Below, in pieces: positions 54,149-63,757 of a stretch of DNA of 64,000 nucleotides. Location of the stretch: contig CAJTVJ010000003.1 in assembly GCA_910579785.1 (NCBI GenBank), positions 1 through 64,000 of the forward strand, given 5' to 3'. The notes beneath the pieces were generated by a model. The model saw nothing but the letters and a program-made list of their open reading frames with translations, did no database searches and had not been told where the DNA came from. Within the stretch, counting starts at the first letter, position 1; the number at the start of each line of letters is the position of its first letter. This DNA comes from an uncultured Christensenella sp. (lineage in GTDB: Bacteria; Bacillota; Clostridia; Christensenellales; UBA3700). The position numbers and the translations under genes are program-made.

Positions 54149-54973
54149 TCAGTGTTTTTCCTTTGCCGTCTTTGGTTTATACAGTATCATCATCAGCGCG
54201 AAGACGATAAAGAATATTATCGTAAACAATGCGCGTATATCTGCCGGCAGCGGATGCTTGCCGTTTTTCAATCCGTAGAGCAGTGTCGACAGCGTCTCAA
54301 AAGACGTCACGTTGACCTTGGTGATTACGAAGTCGTCTATCGACAGCGTAAACGAAAGCAGCGCGCCGACCACAACTCCCGGCAGTATGTCGGGGAGTAC
54401 GACTTTGAACATGGCTTTTGCAGGCGTGCAGCCCAGATCCAACGCGGCTTCGTAAATCTTATTGTCGCTCTTTTGCAATCTAGGCAAGACGTTGAGAAGT
54501 ACGTACGGCGCGCAGAAGGTCGTCTGCGCAAGTATTAGTTTGAGCGCGGTCACGCCCCAGCTTCCGTCGTTGATTCTAAACATCGACGCAAAGATATTGA
54601 ATACCAGCGCCAATGCGATAGCGGTGACTATTTCGCTGTTGAGCAGCGGTATTTGATTGACGGTGCTGTAAGTCGCTTTGATACGCTTGTTGTGCATCGC
54701 GTGCAGTCCGATCGCGCCCAACGTGCCGAGCACTGTCGACAGCAAACTTACAAAAAAGCCTACGAAGAGCGTGTTGACAAGCGCCTCCTGTATCTTGTCG
54801 GCATTTGGGCCGTTGCCGCTAAACAGATTGATATAGTTGTTGAAAGAAAATCCGCTCCAATCGCTGAAAGAAGGCGTTTCGGTGAATGAAAAGACTATCA
54901 TCCATACGATAGGCAGATACAATATGATAAGTATGATACTTATAAAGGTTTTGACAAGTATTTTTCTCAGCAT
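54149..54973 (-). CDS. potC: Polyamine ABC transporter permease PotC
   Basis: 274 residues with six helices. The permease loop E-A-A-L-D-L-G-C-T-P that docks the ATPase is clear, as is S-F-T-L-S-I-D-D-F-V. Overlaps potB by 7 bases. Confidence 0.94.
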   Translation of the reverse strand: MLRKILVKTFISIILIILYLPIVWMIVFSFTETPSFSDWSGFSFNNYINLFSGNGPNADKIQEALVNTLFVGFFVSLLSTVLGTLGAIGLHAMHNKRIKATYSTVNQIPLLNSEIVTAIALALVFNIFASMFRINDGSWGVTALKLILAQTTFCAPYVLLNVLPRLQKSDNKIYEAALDLGCTPAKAMFKVVLPDILPGVVVGALLSFTLSIDDFVITKVNVTSFETLSTLLYGLKNGKHPLPADIRALFTIIFFIVFALMMILYKPKTAKEKH

Positions 54974-55743
54974 ATTCCGCCTCCTTTGCTGCCGCCGTCA
55001 GCATATTTGTTGGATATAAACATCGATATACCCATAAATATCAACAGTACGAAAGATATAGCCGCCGCCATATTGAGACTGTCTGCTTTGAGCGAATATA
55101 TAAAGTCGCCGAGCAACATCATTTTGCCGTTGCTCATTATCTCTGTGACGGCAAAAGTCGTGATAGACGGTATCAGCACCATTGTCAGACCGCTTATTAT
55201 TCCCGGCATTGAGAGAGGCAGCGTTATTTTCCAAAAGGCTCTTGTAGGAGTCGCGCCGAGGTCGCTCGCGCCTTCGATATAGCTCTTGTCGATTTTGAGT
55301 ATGGTGTTGTAAAGCGGCATTATCATAAAGGGAAGATACTCATACGTCAATCCGAATATCACCGCGCCCATACCCATTTTAAAGCCGAGTACGTTGAACA
55401 CCGCTTTGGTCGCCATCATACGCAAGAGGAAGTTGACCCACATCGGCGCAAGGAAAAGACCTATCATGACGCCTTTGCGGTTGAATTCCGGTTTGGTCAG
55501 GAAATATGCGATTGGGTAGCCTATCAAAAGACATAGCGCGCTTGTCGAAAGTCCCGCGATAAGCGAGTTGGATATGACTTTGCCAAGAGCCTGTTCTTTT
55601 GCAAGTTCCTTAAAATTCGCTATCATATCAAAAGAGCCGTCGCTCGCGTCTATAAATGCAAAGACAAGCACAAGCGCAAGCGGAAGCAGTACGAAGAGCG
55701 CCATAAAGAGCGCGTAGGGGATAGCCATACATTTTTTAAACAT
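54967..55743 (-). CDS. potB: Polyamine ABC transporter permease PotB
   Basis: 258 residues with six helices; docking loop [10 protein letters not shown]. Overlaps potA by 8 bases and potC by 7, so the three are translated as a coupled set. Confidence 0.94.
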   Translation of the reverse strand: MFKKCMAIPYALFMALFVLLPLALVLVFAFIDASDGSFDMIANFKELAKEQALGKVISNSLIAGLSTSALCLLIGYPIAYFLTKPEFNRKGVMIGLFLAPMWVNFLLRMMATKAVFNVLGFKMGMGAVIFGLTYEYLPFMIMPLYNTILKIDKSYIEGASDLGATPTRAFWKITLPLSMPGIISGLTMVLIPSITTFAVTEIMSNGKMMLLGDFIYSLKADSLNMAAAISFVLLIFMGISMFISNKYADGGSKGGGIC

Positions 55744-57505
55744 TTTCGTCCCCCTTTACGTCTTCATTTTTGGCAGATATGCCGTCGCCGTCAGTCTTGA
55801 TGTCGGCGGCTTCTTCTTTTACTATCTCGAATTTATCCGGGTCTATCTTTATGCCGACTCTGTCGCCCTTATCCCACAGGTATTCCGTATCGGCGTAAAT
55901 GTGGTGATTGTCGTCAGTCTTGATGTCGACGATATAGTTTTTGCCCTTATAGATCATGCTGTCGACGTTGCCTGCAAGCGGAGCGGCGTACTCATCGTCC
56001 GTCATATCTACGTCTGCAAAGCCAAACCTTATCTTTGCGCTGCTGCCTTTGAGCGCTGTCTCAACGCCGTCGATAGTGAGTATATCCTGGTCGGCGTCGT
56101 AGGAGCAGTCCTTCCAAAGCGCAGTCGGGGTAAAGTCGTATGTGCCGCCGTACATATCGAACGTGGTATTGGACGTAAAGGTAACTTCGACGGTGTTGTC
56201 GACGTGTTCTTTGTGCATTATCTGAATATTTTCAGGCGCGACATACAGCCCCACTTCCTTGCCTATCGGCGCTTCGATAGTACTGTGTATGATAAATTCA
56301 AATCCGTTGCACTCGCACATCATCTCGTAGTGTACGCCTCTGAACATACTCGACTTTATCACTCCGGTAATGATACCTTTTTCCTTTGATTTTACTTCGA
56401 TATCTTCGGGACGTATGACGATATCCACCGGTTTATTTTGTCCAAATCCTGCGTCTACACAGGCAAATTCCGTGCCGACTATGTTTACCTTATAATCATC
56501 TATCATGATTCCGTCAAGTATGTTGGATTCGCCGATAAAGTCGGCTACGTATGCGGTGAGAGGCTCGTTGTAGATATCTATCGGAGTACCTTCTTGGCAT
56601 ATCACGCCGTCTTTCATAACTACGACGGTGTCGCTCATCGTCAACGCCTCTTCCTGATCGTGCGTTACGTAGATAAATGTTATTCCCAAAGTCTTGTGCA
56701 TTTCTTTGAGTTCAATTTGCATTTCTTGGCGCATTTTGAGGTCAAGAGCGCCCAAAGGCTCGTCGAGTAGCAGCACTTTCGGCTCGTTGACGATAGCTCT
56801 TGCTATTGCAACTCTCTGTTGCTGTCCGCCGGATAGCGAGTTGACGTCTCTCGTCTCATAGTCGCTGAGTCCGACGATTTTGAGCGCACGGCGTACCTTT
56901 TCGTCAATATAATATTTATATCCGTTGACTTCTTTTTGCACGCGGCCCTTTTTGGTCATCTTGTTGACGTATTTCTTTATCTTTTTGAGCTTGACGTATC
57001 CCTTTTCAACATAAGAATAATAGTCCTTTGCCGCGATAGAGAAGTCGGGCTTTCCCGTGTTAGGGTCGACGAGGAAGTCTTTGAGCTTGACTTGCTTTAC
57101 GCCTGCTTCGCCGTTAGCCTTTTGATAATTGACCTCTATCCTTTTGAGTTTGAGACCGAATGCAATGTTGTTGAATACGTTGAGGTGTGGGAACAGCGCA
57201 TACTTTTGAAAGACCGTATTGACGGGGCGTTTGTGCGGAGGAAGTTTTGCGATATCTTCGCCGCCGAAGAGCACCTTGCCTTGCGTGGGTATTTCAAATC
57301 CCGCAATCATTCTCAAAGTCGTCGTCTTTCCGCAGCCGCTAGGTCCCAAGAATGTGACGAATTCTCCCTTTTTGATATTGAGATTTATGTCGTTGACAAC
57401 GCACTTGTTGCCGTATTGCTTAGTAAGTCCTTTGAGTTGAATTATGTATTCGCTTTCTTCTATTTTTGCGTTTTTCTTTTGCTTTGCCTTATCTTTATTA
57501 TCCAT
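55736..57505 (-). CDS. potA: Polyamine ABC transporter ATPase PotA, with large insertion
   Basis: 589 residues against about 380. Walker [10 protein letters not shown] (54-62), Q-loop [10 protein letters not shown], signature L-S-G-G-Q-Q-Q-R, Walker B L-L-L-D-E-P and H-loop V-T-H-D-Q are intact. About 75 extra residues (roughly 122-200), rich in Lys and Tyr, lie between the Q-loop and the signature. The C-terminal TOBE part is also enlarged, and an acidic tail ends the protein. It energises PotBC. Confidence 0.93.
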   Translation of the reverse strand: MDNKDKAKQKKNAKIEESEYIIQLKGLTKQYGNKCVVNDINLNIKKGEFVTFLGPSGCGKTTTLRMIAGFEIPTQGKVLFGGEDIAKLPPHKRPVNTVFQKYALFPHLNVFNNIAFGLKLKRIEVNYQKANGEAGVKQVKLKDFLVDPNTGKPDFSIAAKDYYSYVEKGYVKLKKIKKYVNKMTKKGRVQKEVNGYKYYIDEKVRRALKIVGLSDYETRDVNSLSGGQQQRVAIARAIVNEPKVLLLDEPLGALDLKMRQEMQIELKEMHKTLGITFIYVTHDQEEALTMSDTVVVMKDGVICQEGTPIDIYNEPLTAYVADFIGESNILDGIMIDDYKVNIVGTEFACVDAGFGQNKPVDIVIRPEDIEVKSKEKGIITGVIKSSMFRGVHYEMMCECNGFEFIIHSTIEAPIGKEVGLYVAPENIQIMHKEHVDNTVEVTFTSNTTFDMYGGTYDFTPTALWKDCSYDADQDILTIDGVETALKGSSAKIRFGFADVDMTDDEYAAPLAGNVDSMIYKGKNYIVDIKTDDNHHIYADTEYLWDKGDRVGIKIDPDKFEIVKEEAADIKTDGDGISAKNEDVKGDENV

Positions 57506-57520
57506 TGTGATCTCCTGCTA

Positions 57521-58054
57521 TCAGAATGTGGGTGGGCTTGATACCCAAAGTATTTTTGTTACTTCCTGTGTGTCGTTTTCTATATAATGTCGTTTTTTAC
57601 TTGTGAAATAAAATGAATTACCTGCGTCTATCCTATATGATTTTTTGCCCAGGTGCAGCACCGCGCTGCCTTGAAGTACGTATCCGAATTCCTCGCCTTC
57701 GTGCGGCATATCCTCGGTCGTGCTAATACTCGGTTGAAGAGTCAGCAGTATCGGCTCCATCTCGTTTTTCAAAGAATTGGGGACGAGCCACGTTATCAAT
57801 TCTCCCTCGTCCTGTTTTTCAAAAAAGTCGTTTTCAGTGAATACTATCTGTTCGTCGACTTCTTCGTTAAAAAATGATTTGAGGTCGCTTCCCAACACCG
57901 CAAGTATATCCATCAGCGTAGTTATCGAGGGGGACGTGAGATTGTTTTCAAGTTGGGATATATATCCCTTTGTCAATTCGCACCTGTCCGCAAGCTCTTC
58001 CTGAGTGAGTCCGCATTGCAGTCGCAGTCGTTTTATCTTTACTCCAAGATCCAT
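57521..58054 (-). CDS. XRE-cupin transcriptional regulator of the polyamine operon
   Basis: 177 residues. N-terminal HTH (about 5-60: L-T-Q-E-E-L-A, S-Q-L-E-N) and a C-terminal cupin barrel (about 110-175: E-F-G-Y-V-L-Q-G). This is the PuuR-like architecture, in which a small ligand bound by the cupin controls DNA binding. It lies 15 bp before potA and is probably cotranscribed, so it is expected to repress or tune pot genes, perhaps in response to polyamines. Twin palindromes lie just upstream. Confidence 0.88.
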   Translation of the reverse strand: MDLGVKIKRLRLQCGLTQEELADRCELTKGYISQLENNLTSPSITTLMDILAVLGSDLKSFFNEEVDEQIVFTENDFFEKQDEGELITWLVPNSLKNEMEPILLTLQPSISTTEDMPHEGEEFGYVLQGSAVLHLGKKSYRIDAGNSFYFTSKKRHYIENDTQEVTKILWVSSPPTF

Positions 58055-58107
58055 TTTATTCTCCTCTGACTTTGCTCTGATTTGCGGTGGCGAGAGCGAA
58101 AAAGTCG

Positions 58108-58124
58108 GTTTAGTAATTCTAAAC
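58108..58124. promoter_or_regulatory. Palindromic operator O1
   Basis: GTTTAG-TAATT-CTAAAC, perfect arms of six. It lies 54 bp before the regulator start. Likely binding site of the XRE-cupin protein; -10-like sequences lie between O1 and O2. Confidence 0.6.
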
Positions 58125-58160
58125 TATTTTTTTATTAGGTTTTGTTAAGATAAACAAAAA

Positions 58161-58177
58161 GTTTAGAATTATTAAAC
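58161..58177. promoter_or_regulatory. Palindromic operator O2
   Basis: GTTTAG-AATTA-TTAAAC, one mismatch from perfect; it is the inverse complement of O1 at 16 of 17 positions. The centres of O1 and O2 are 53 bp apart, about five turns of the helix, so both face the same side of the DNA. Confidence 0.6.
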
Positions 58178-58327
58178 AAGTTGATTATAGTGGATATGTA
58201 TTTCATTGTCAAATAATATGATGGTATTTTTTGAAAATTTTTAATGAATATATATCAAGAAGTTTTCGATAGGTTTTTGATGGGATTTTCAAGGCGCTTT
58301 GCCGTAAATATAAATATATTAAATGTA

Positions 58328-58356
58328 TAGACAAAGGCAAATAAGTGTGATAAAAT
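58328..58356 (+). promoter_or_regulatory. Promoter of the GH30 pair
   Basis: TAGACA, 17 bp, TAAAAT with TGA before it (extended -10). The start near 58363 gives a leader of about 23 bases with no clear ribosome binding site. Confidence 0.6.
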
Positions 58357-58385
58357 AAATTCATTAAGACAACGGATATATTTAT

Positions 58386-59969
58386 ATGAAAGATAAGCAA
58401 CAAAAGGACAATAAATACAAATATAAATTTTCTAGAATGAGAGCGTTGTTGATCACACTGCTGGGAGTGCTGATGATATCTGTGATAATAGGCACGTCTT
58501 TCGGTTTATATGCGGTCGGCGTCAATTTTGCAATGACGGAGATCACGCTTGATAAGGATATAGTATTTCAGACAATGGAGGGTTTCGGCGCGTCGTCGGC
58601 ATGGACGTATCAAGCTCTCGGACTTCATGAGGACGAAAAGTTAAAAGACAATGCCATGCACATGCTATACGGCGAGAGCGGACTTGCGCTCAGCAATTTC
58701 AGATACAATATAGGCGCCGGCGGAGCAGAGAGCGGCGGTTATAAGGATACGTTGCGAGGCGCGCAGTCTTTCTTTATGGCGGACAGATTTAACGGCGATT
58801 ATTCGGTATTTGCCGACGTCGACAACTATGACTTTACAAAAGACAGCGGAGTAATTGACCTATTTGAAAGGGCGCTTGCGCTGAACAATATAAAAGAGAT
58901 AGTCTTTTTTGCCAATTCTCCGCATTATCTTATGACAAAGAACGGCAAGACGCACGCGAATGAGAAAGGCAAGAGTAATTTAAAAGAAGAGTGTTATGAC
59001 GCTTTTGCAGATTATCTGCTTGTCATCACTCAATATCTGTATGAGAATATCGTAAAGAAGTATGACGGCAATATAGAGATTCATATTTCTCCCGTCAACG
59101 AGCCTCAATGGGATTGGGGCGGAGCAGGCGCGTCGCAAGAGGGCTGTCACTACGAGCCAAATGAACTTGCTAAATTTTACGACGTATTTTATAACAAGCT
59201 GACGGCGCACAACGAAAAGTATTCGACTCAATTCAAGATGGATATATTTGAAAGCGGCAATTATAAGTTCAACGAACGTAAAGCTAAGTTAAGAGACTAT
59301 CTCAACGCGTTTAGACAGTACGAATGGTTTGAAGGGATAGACAGCATATCTGTGCATTCTTACGACGCTGAGTTGGATACCAACTTGCGCAGGACATTCC
59401 GCAATTACGTCAGAAGTAATTGCGAGGGAAAGAGGATAGTTATGAGCGAAGTCTGCGTACAGAAAGAAGGCGTAGACAACGGCATAGACATGGGCGTCTA
59501 TTCGGCAAGAATGATAATGAGAGATTTGAATTGGCTTGACGTCACGTCTTGGAATTATTGGCTGTCGGTATCGGTATATAATTATGAAGACGGACTTATT
59601 TATTGGGATCAATCCAATTCTTTGTCTGTGACAAAAAGATACTACACGATGGGACACTTTACCAAGTTTATTCCGCAGGGAAGTATGCGTATTAAATCCA
59701 GATACAGCGATTCTTTCGGCATCAACGGAATAAACTACGTCGCGTTTTTAAGACCTGACGGCAGTATTGTTATCGTCGTCGTCAACAACAGCAAAAATAG
59801 CAGACAGATAAAAGTGCGCGGCGCGTACGACGACGTAAGAGAGACGTTGACTACCGCGGACGTAAATTGGCAATCGCAGGAATATCAATACGGCGGATAC
59901 CTGAGCGTGCCGGCAAAGTCGGTCGTGACATATGAATTTATGCCGCCGTTAGAGAACGTGGAGGAGTGA
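58386..59969 (+). CDS. GH30 glycoside hydrolase, membrane-anchored
   Basis: 527 residues. An N-terminal signal anchor (about 18-48) without a clear cleavage site, then a GH30 barrel: G-F-G-A-S-S-A-W, F-R-Y-N-I-G-A-G-G, acid/base Glu239 in N-E-P-Q-W-D-W, Q-E-G-C-H-Y, and nucleophile Glu355 in M-S-E-V. These motifs resemble the endo-beta-1,6-galactanase branch more than glucosylceramidases, but substrate is inferred. It probably attacks a plant or host polysaccharide at the cell surface. A paralogue follows 4 bp later. Confidence 0.87.
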   Translation: MKDKQQKDNKYKYKFSRMRALLITLLGVLMISVIIGTSFGLYAVGVNFAMTEITLDKDIVFQTMEGFGASSAWTYQALGLHEDEKLKDNAMHMLYGESGLALSNFRYNIGAGGAESGGYKDTLRGAQSFFMADRFNGDYSVFADVDNYDFTKDSGVIDLFERALALNNIKEIVFFANSPHYLMTKNGKTHANEKGKSNLKEECYDAFADYLLVITQYLYENIVKKYDGNIEIHISPVNEPQWDWGGAGASQEGCHYEPNELAKFYDVFYNKLTAHNEKYSTQFKMDIFESGNYKFNERKAKLRDYLNAFRQYEWFEGIDSISVHSYDAELDTNLRRTFRNYVRSNCEGKRIVMSEVCVQKEGVDNGIDMGVYSARMIMRDLNWLDVTSWNYWLSVSVYNYEDGLIYWDQSNSLSVTKRYYTMGHFTKFIPQGSMRIKSRYSDSFGINGINYVAFLRPDGSIVIVVVNNSKNSRQIKVRGAYDDVRETLTTADVNWQSQEYQYGGYLSVPAKSVVTYEFMPPLENVEE

Positions 59970-59973
59970 TATA

Positions 59974-61521
59974 ATGAAGGGCAGAATGATAAAAGTAGCG
60001 GCAGCGCTTTTGACGTGCGTGGTGCTGACGTGTTGCGTATTGGGCATATTCGCTGTTTCAGCGCTTTTGGGTAAGACTACGCTGAGGATAGATACGAATG
60101 AAAAATTGCAGACAATGCAAGGTTTCGGCGCGTCGTCGGCATGGGTATATCAAGACTTAGGGCTTGAAGATCTAGCTACTAAGAACACTGCCATACAGAT
60201 GCTTTACGGAAATGACGGTTTGCAGCTCAATACGTTTAGATACAACGTGGGCGCCGGCGGCGTGGAGAGCGACAACTACAAAGATCCTCTTAGAGGCGCG
60301 CAATCGTTTTTTATCGCAGAGAGATTTACAGGCGATTATTCGGTATTTGCCGACGCCGACAATTACGACTTCACGAGAGACGGCGCAGTGCTTGATTTAT
60401 TTAAACGCGCGCTTGCCACAGGCAATATAGATAAGGTGATTTTCTTTGCCAATTCTCCGCACTATCTCATGACGAAAAACGGCAAGACGCACGGCGACGT
60501 TCCTTACGACAACAATTTAAAAGAGGAATGTTACGTTGCCTTTTCGCAATATATGCTCGTCATAGTCAACTATATCTATCAAAATATAATAAGTCAGTAT
60601 GACAAGGACATTCAAATATATATTTCTCCCGTCAACGAGCCTCAATGGAAATGGGGCGACGACGCGACGCAGGAGGATGGCGAAGCTACGCAAGAAGGCT
60701 GTCACTACGACCCCAAGCCGCTTGCAAAATTCTACGATACCTTTTACAGTCAGCTAGACGTATTCAATGACGAAAATTCCACAGACTTTAATATGGATAT
60801 ATTCGAGAGCGGCAACTATAAGATGCTCAATTCGACGCGTACTAAGTTCAATGAATATATGCGCGAGTTTGAAAAATACGACTTTTTTGACGAGATTACG
60901 CACATTTCTCTTCATTCGTACGGCGCGGATAAATCGATATTTTATAGGGAGATTTTTGCAGATTATATGTCTAAGAATTTTCCGCATATCAGCATAAGCA
61001 TGAGCGAGTACTGCACTATGGAATGGAACGTGGACGAGAGCATAGACATGGGGCTTTGGTGCGGCAAAGTTATGATGCGCGACATCGCTATATTGGGCGT
61101 GACGGATTGGAGCTATTGGCTGTCTGTTGCCAAAGGCGGATATGAAGACGCTCTTGTATATTGGAAGAAAGACAACGGATACAATTCTTTTGAAGTCACC
61201 AAGAGATATTACGTATTCGGTCAGTTTTCCAAGTATATATCCAACGGCAGCGTGAGAGTATCTGCCGATTACAGCGACTTTTTGGGCGTCAACGGAATTG
61301 AGACGGCGGCGTTTAAAAATCCTGACGGCAGCGTAACCGTAATTGTATTGAATGACAGCGAGAAGTCGCATACCATTGCGCTTAAAGGCGTCGATAAATA
61401 TAAGAACGTCAAAGAGATAATGACTGACAGCGACGTAAATTGGCAGACGCGAGAGTATGCGTTTGACGGCAACGTAAAAGTGGCTGCCAAGTCAATGACT
61501 ACTTTTGTATTGACAAAGTGA
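59974..61521 (+). CDS. GH30 glycoside hydrolase, second paralogue
   Basis: 515 residues. Signal peptide or anchor (about 5-33), then the same barrel with acid/base Glu222 (N-E-P-Q-W-K-W) and nucleophile Glu345 (M-S-E-Y). Near 229-242 a short stretch A-T-Q-E is repeated, a local duplication absent from the first copy. GGAGGAG lies upstream, overlapping the end of gene one. The pair is likely one transcript, with different linkage or chain-length preference. Confidence 0.87.
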   Translation: MKGRMIKVAAALLTCVVLTCCVLGIFAVSALLGKTTLRIDTNEKLQTMQGFGASSAWVYQDLGLEDLATKNTAIQMLYGNDGLQLNTFRYNVGAGGVESDNYKDPLRGAQSFFIAERFTGDYSVFADADNYDFTRDGAVLDLFKRALATGNIDKVIFFANSPHYLMTKNGKTHGDVPYDNNLKEECYVAFSQYMLVIVNYIYQNIISQYDKDIQIYISPVNEPQWKWGDDATQEDGEATQEGCHYDPKPLAKFYDTFYSQLDVFNDENSTDFNMDIFESGNYKMLNSTRTKFNEYMREFEKYDFFDEITHISLHSYGADKSIFYREIFADYMSKNFPHISISMSEYCTMEWNVDESIDMGLWCGKVMMRDIAILGVTDWSYWLSVAKGGYEDALVYWKKDNGYNSFEVTKRYYVFGQFSKYISNGSVRVSADYSDFLGVNGIETAAFKNPDGSVTVIVLNDSEKSHTIALKGVDKYKNVKEIMTDSDVNWQTREYAFDGNVKVAAKSMTTFVLTK

Positions 61522-61551
61522 CGCAGATTTTTTAAGTTTTTAACTTGTATG

Positions 61552-61580
61552 TTGTAAAACTTATGCAATAGTGGTAGAAT
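61552..61580 (+). promoter_or_regulatory. Promoter of the CobW-family genes
   Basis: TTGTAA, 17 bp, TAGAAT with TGG before it. The -35 lies in the right arm of an inverted repeat, TAAGTTTT (61533-61540) and AAAACTTA (61556-61563), which may be an operator or the weak terminator of the GH30 genes. Confidence 0.55.
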
Positions 61581-61628
61581 AGATAAGTAATTAGAAAAAA
61601 CGCAACAACGATTTATGAGAGGTGAAAT

Positions 61629-62714
61629 ATGTTGAAGATAGATATCATATCGGGATTTTTAGGCGCAGGTAAGACGACTTTGATAAAGAAGCTTTTGTCG
61701 TCTGCATTGAAAGGACAAAAAATCGTATTGATAGAAAATGAGTTTGGCGACATTGGCATAGACGGCGGATTTTTAAAAGAATCTGGCATTCAGATAAACG
61801 AAATGAACAGCGGATGTATATGTTGTTCGCTTGTGGGCGATTTCAAAAAGGCGTTAAATCAAGTGTATGAGCAATATGCGCCTGACAGAATAATCATTGA
61901 GCCGTCGGGCGTGGGAAAACTCAGCGACGTATTGCAGGCAGTGTTGTCTGCTCAGCTTCCTGACAGCGAAATATCTTCGCTTACGGCGGTGGTCGACGCA
62001 AAGAAGTGCAAGATGTATATCAAGAACTTCGGAGAGTTTTATAAAAATCAAATAGAGCAGGCTAAATGCGTCGTGCTCTCGCATACGTCAAATATAGACG
62101 ATGCCAAGTTGCAATACTGTCTCGATACCGTCAAGTCGCTCAATAAAGACGCAGTGATAGTGACTACGCCTTGGGATGAGATAGACGGCGAAAAGATTTT
62201 TGCCGCTATGACAAACGTATCTTCACTTGCCAATGATTTGCAACATCTTCACGAAGAAGAAGTATGTCCCGTATGCGGAGGACATCACCATCACCACGGC
62301 GAGGACGAAGAATGCGGCTGCGGACATCACCATCATCACCATGAGGACGAAGAGTGCAGTTGCGGACACCACCATCACCACGACGAAGACGAAGAGTGCG
62401 GCTGCGGTCATCACCATCACCACGGACACGATGCCGACGAAGTATTTTCTAGTTGGGGAGTGGAGACGGCAGGAAAATACGGCGCGGAGCAGATAAAGGA
62501 GTTGCTTTCAAGTTTAGATAGCGGAGAGTACGGCGTGATATTGAGAGCAAAGGGCATCGTGCCTAGCGCAGACGGCAAATGGATACATTTTGACTACGTA
62601 CCGGAAGAGGTAGACGTACGCTTTGGAAGCAGCGAAGTAATAGGAAGAATTTGCGTGATAGGCAGCAAGATAGACGAGGGCAAGCTTGCAAAGCTCTTTG
62701 AGATAAAGGCTTGA
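61629..62714 (+). CDS. CobW/COG0523-family GTPase with His-rich metal-binding repeats
   Basis: 361 residues. P-loop G-F-L-G-A-G-K-T-T (9-17), the family metal site C-I-C-C (63-66), E-P-S-G, and a C-terminal CobW domain. Residues about 213-268 hold four His clusters separated by acidic and Cys-Gly-Cys stretches, a probable metal-storage loop. These GTPases move zinc, cobalt or nickel to client enzymes. The next gene is a second family member, so the pair is likely a metal-homeostasis operon. Confidence 0.9.
   Translation: MLKIDIISGFLGAGKTTLIKKLLSSALKGQKIVLIENEFGDIGIDGGFLKESGIQINEMNSGCICCSLVGDFKKALNQVYEQYAPDRIIIEPSGVGKLSDVLQAVLSAQLPDSEISSLTAVVDAKKCKMYIKNFGEFYKNQIEQAKCVVLSHTSNIDDAKLQYCLDTVKSLNKDAVIVTTPWDEIDGEKIFAAMTNVSSLANDLQHLHEEEVCPVCGGHHHHHGEDEECGCGHHHHHHEDEECSCGHHHHHDEDEECGCGHHHHHGHDADEVFSSWGVETAGKYGAEQIKELLSSLDSGEYGVILRAKGIVPSADGKWIHFDYVPEEVDVRFGSSEVIGRICVIGSKIDEGKLAKLFEIKA
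62265..62432 (+). repeat. His/Cys/acidic tandem repeat in coding DNA
   Basis: Four copies of a unit of about 13-14 codons of the form C-G-C-G-H-H-H-H-H-E-D-E-E, varying in the number of His. The frame is kept throughout; such repeats are prone to change in copy number. Confidence 0.85.
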
Positions 62715-62729
62715 TATTGAGGAGATAAA

Positions 62730-63668
62730 ATGGAGATACCTGTATATTTATTCACGGGATTTTTGGAGAGCGGAAAGACCAAGTTCATACAAGAGATGAT
62801 GACCGACGACAGATTTAACGAGGGCGAAAAGACGTTGCTGTTGGTCTTTGAGGAGGGCGAAGAGGAATACAAGCCTCAGTATTTTGCGTCTCCCAACGTG
62901 CATATCGAATACGTCGAGGATATCGACGATATCAACGATTCTCTGCTTTCCGCGATAGAAAAAAAGCATGGGATACAGAGAGTAATTATAGAATACAACG
63001 GCATGTACGAAGTGGGTAAGCTGCTTGACGTGATGCCTGATAATTGGACTTTGGCGCAAGTGCTTATGATAGCGGACAGCAATACATTTATGAATTTCAA
63101 CGCCAATATGAGGCAGTTGACTTTTGATAAAATGCAGAGCAGCGAAGCGGTGATATTCAATAGATTTGACGACAAAAAAGACAAGATGGAATATCACAAG
63201 ATAGTGCGCGCGGCAGGCAGAAAGATAGACATACTTTATGAATATACCGACGGACACGTCGAGCCCGACAGGATACCAGACCCGCTGCCGTATGATATCG
63301 ACGCCGATATAGTTGAGATTAAGGACGAGGACTATGCGGAGTTTTACAGAGATATCTGCGAAGAGGGCAGCAAGTATGACGGCAAGATACTTTCATTTAA
63401 AGGTATAGTAGCGGTGGACGACACTTTGCCTAAGAATACCTTTGTGCTTGGCAGACATATTATGACGTGTTGCGAAGCCGATATATTTTACGGCGCGTTT
63501 GTATGCGAACACAGACAGGTCATCGACCTCAAAAAGCGCGATTGGGTGAAGATAACTGCAAAGATAAAGTTTAGAAAACACGAAGTTTATGACGGCGAGG
63601 GACCTGTGTTTGAAGCCATATCTGTGGAGAAGACGGACAAGCCGCTGCAAGAGTTGGCAACGTTTTAA
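62730..63668 (+). CDS. CobW-like GTPase fused to a YcgQ-type C-terminal domain
   Basis: 312 residues. N-terminal P-loop G-F-L-E-S-G-K-T (10-17) and N-R-F-D as the base-recognition motif, but no C-x-C-C metal site. From about 205 the sequence changes to a domain like the C-terminus of the YcgQ/TIGR03943 proteins: F-K-G-I-V and the M-T-C-C motif (about 245-248) with nearby His. YcgQ-YcgR genes occur beside zinc-responsive CobW genes in Firmicutes. A fused form here suggests a partner of a metal permease. 15 bp after the first CobW gene. Confidence 0.8.
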   Translation: MEIPVYLFTGFLESGKTKFIQEMMTDDRFNEGEKTLLLVFEEGEEEYKPQYFASPNVHIEYVEDIDDINDSLLSAIEKKHGIQRVIIEYNGMYEVGKLLDVMPDNWTLAQVLMIADSNTFMNFNANMRQLTFDKMQSSEAVIFNRFDDKKDKMEYHKIVRAAGRKIDILYEYTDGHVEPDRIPDPLPYDIDADIVEIKDEDYAEFYRDICEEGSKYDGKILSFKGIVAVDDTLPKNTFVLGRHIMTCCEADIFYGAFVCEHRQVIDLKKRDWVKITAKIKFRKHEVYDGEGPVFEAISVEKTDKPLQELATF

Positions 63669-63682
63669 TTTTGTCCTTTGAT

Positions 63683-63700
63683 CGTCGCAAGCGACGTTTT
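63683..63700 (+). terminator. Small hairpin after the CobW operon
   Basis: CGTCG (63683-63687) with CGACG (63692-63696), loop CAAG, then four T. Short but plausible. Confidence 0.4.
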
Positions 63701-63757
63701 ACCCATACGGAGAAATATCATAAATAAATACACAAACAAATATTAGGAGATATACAT

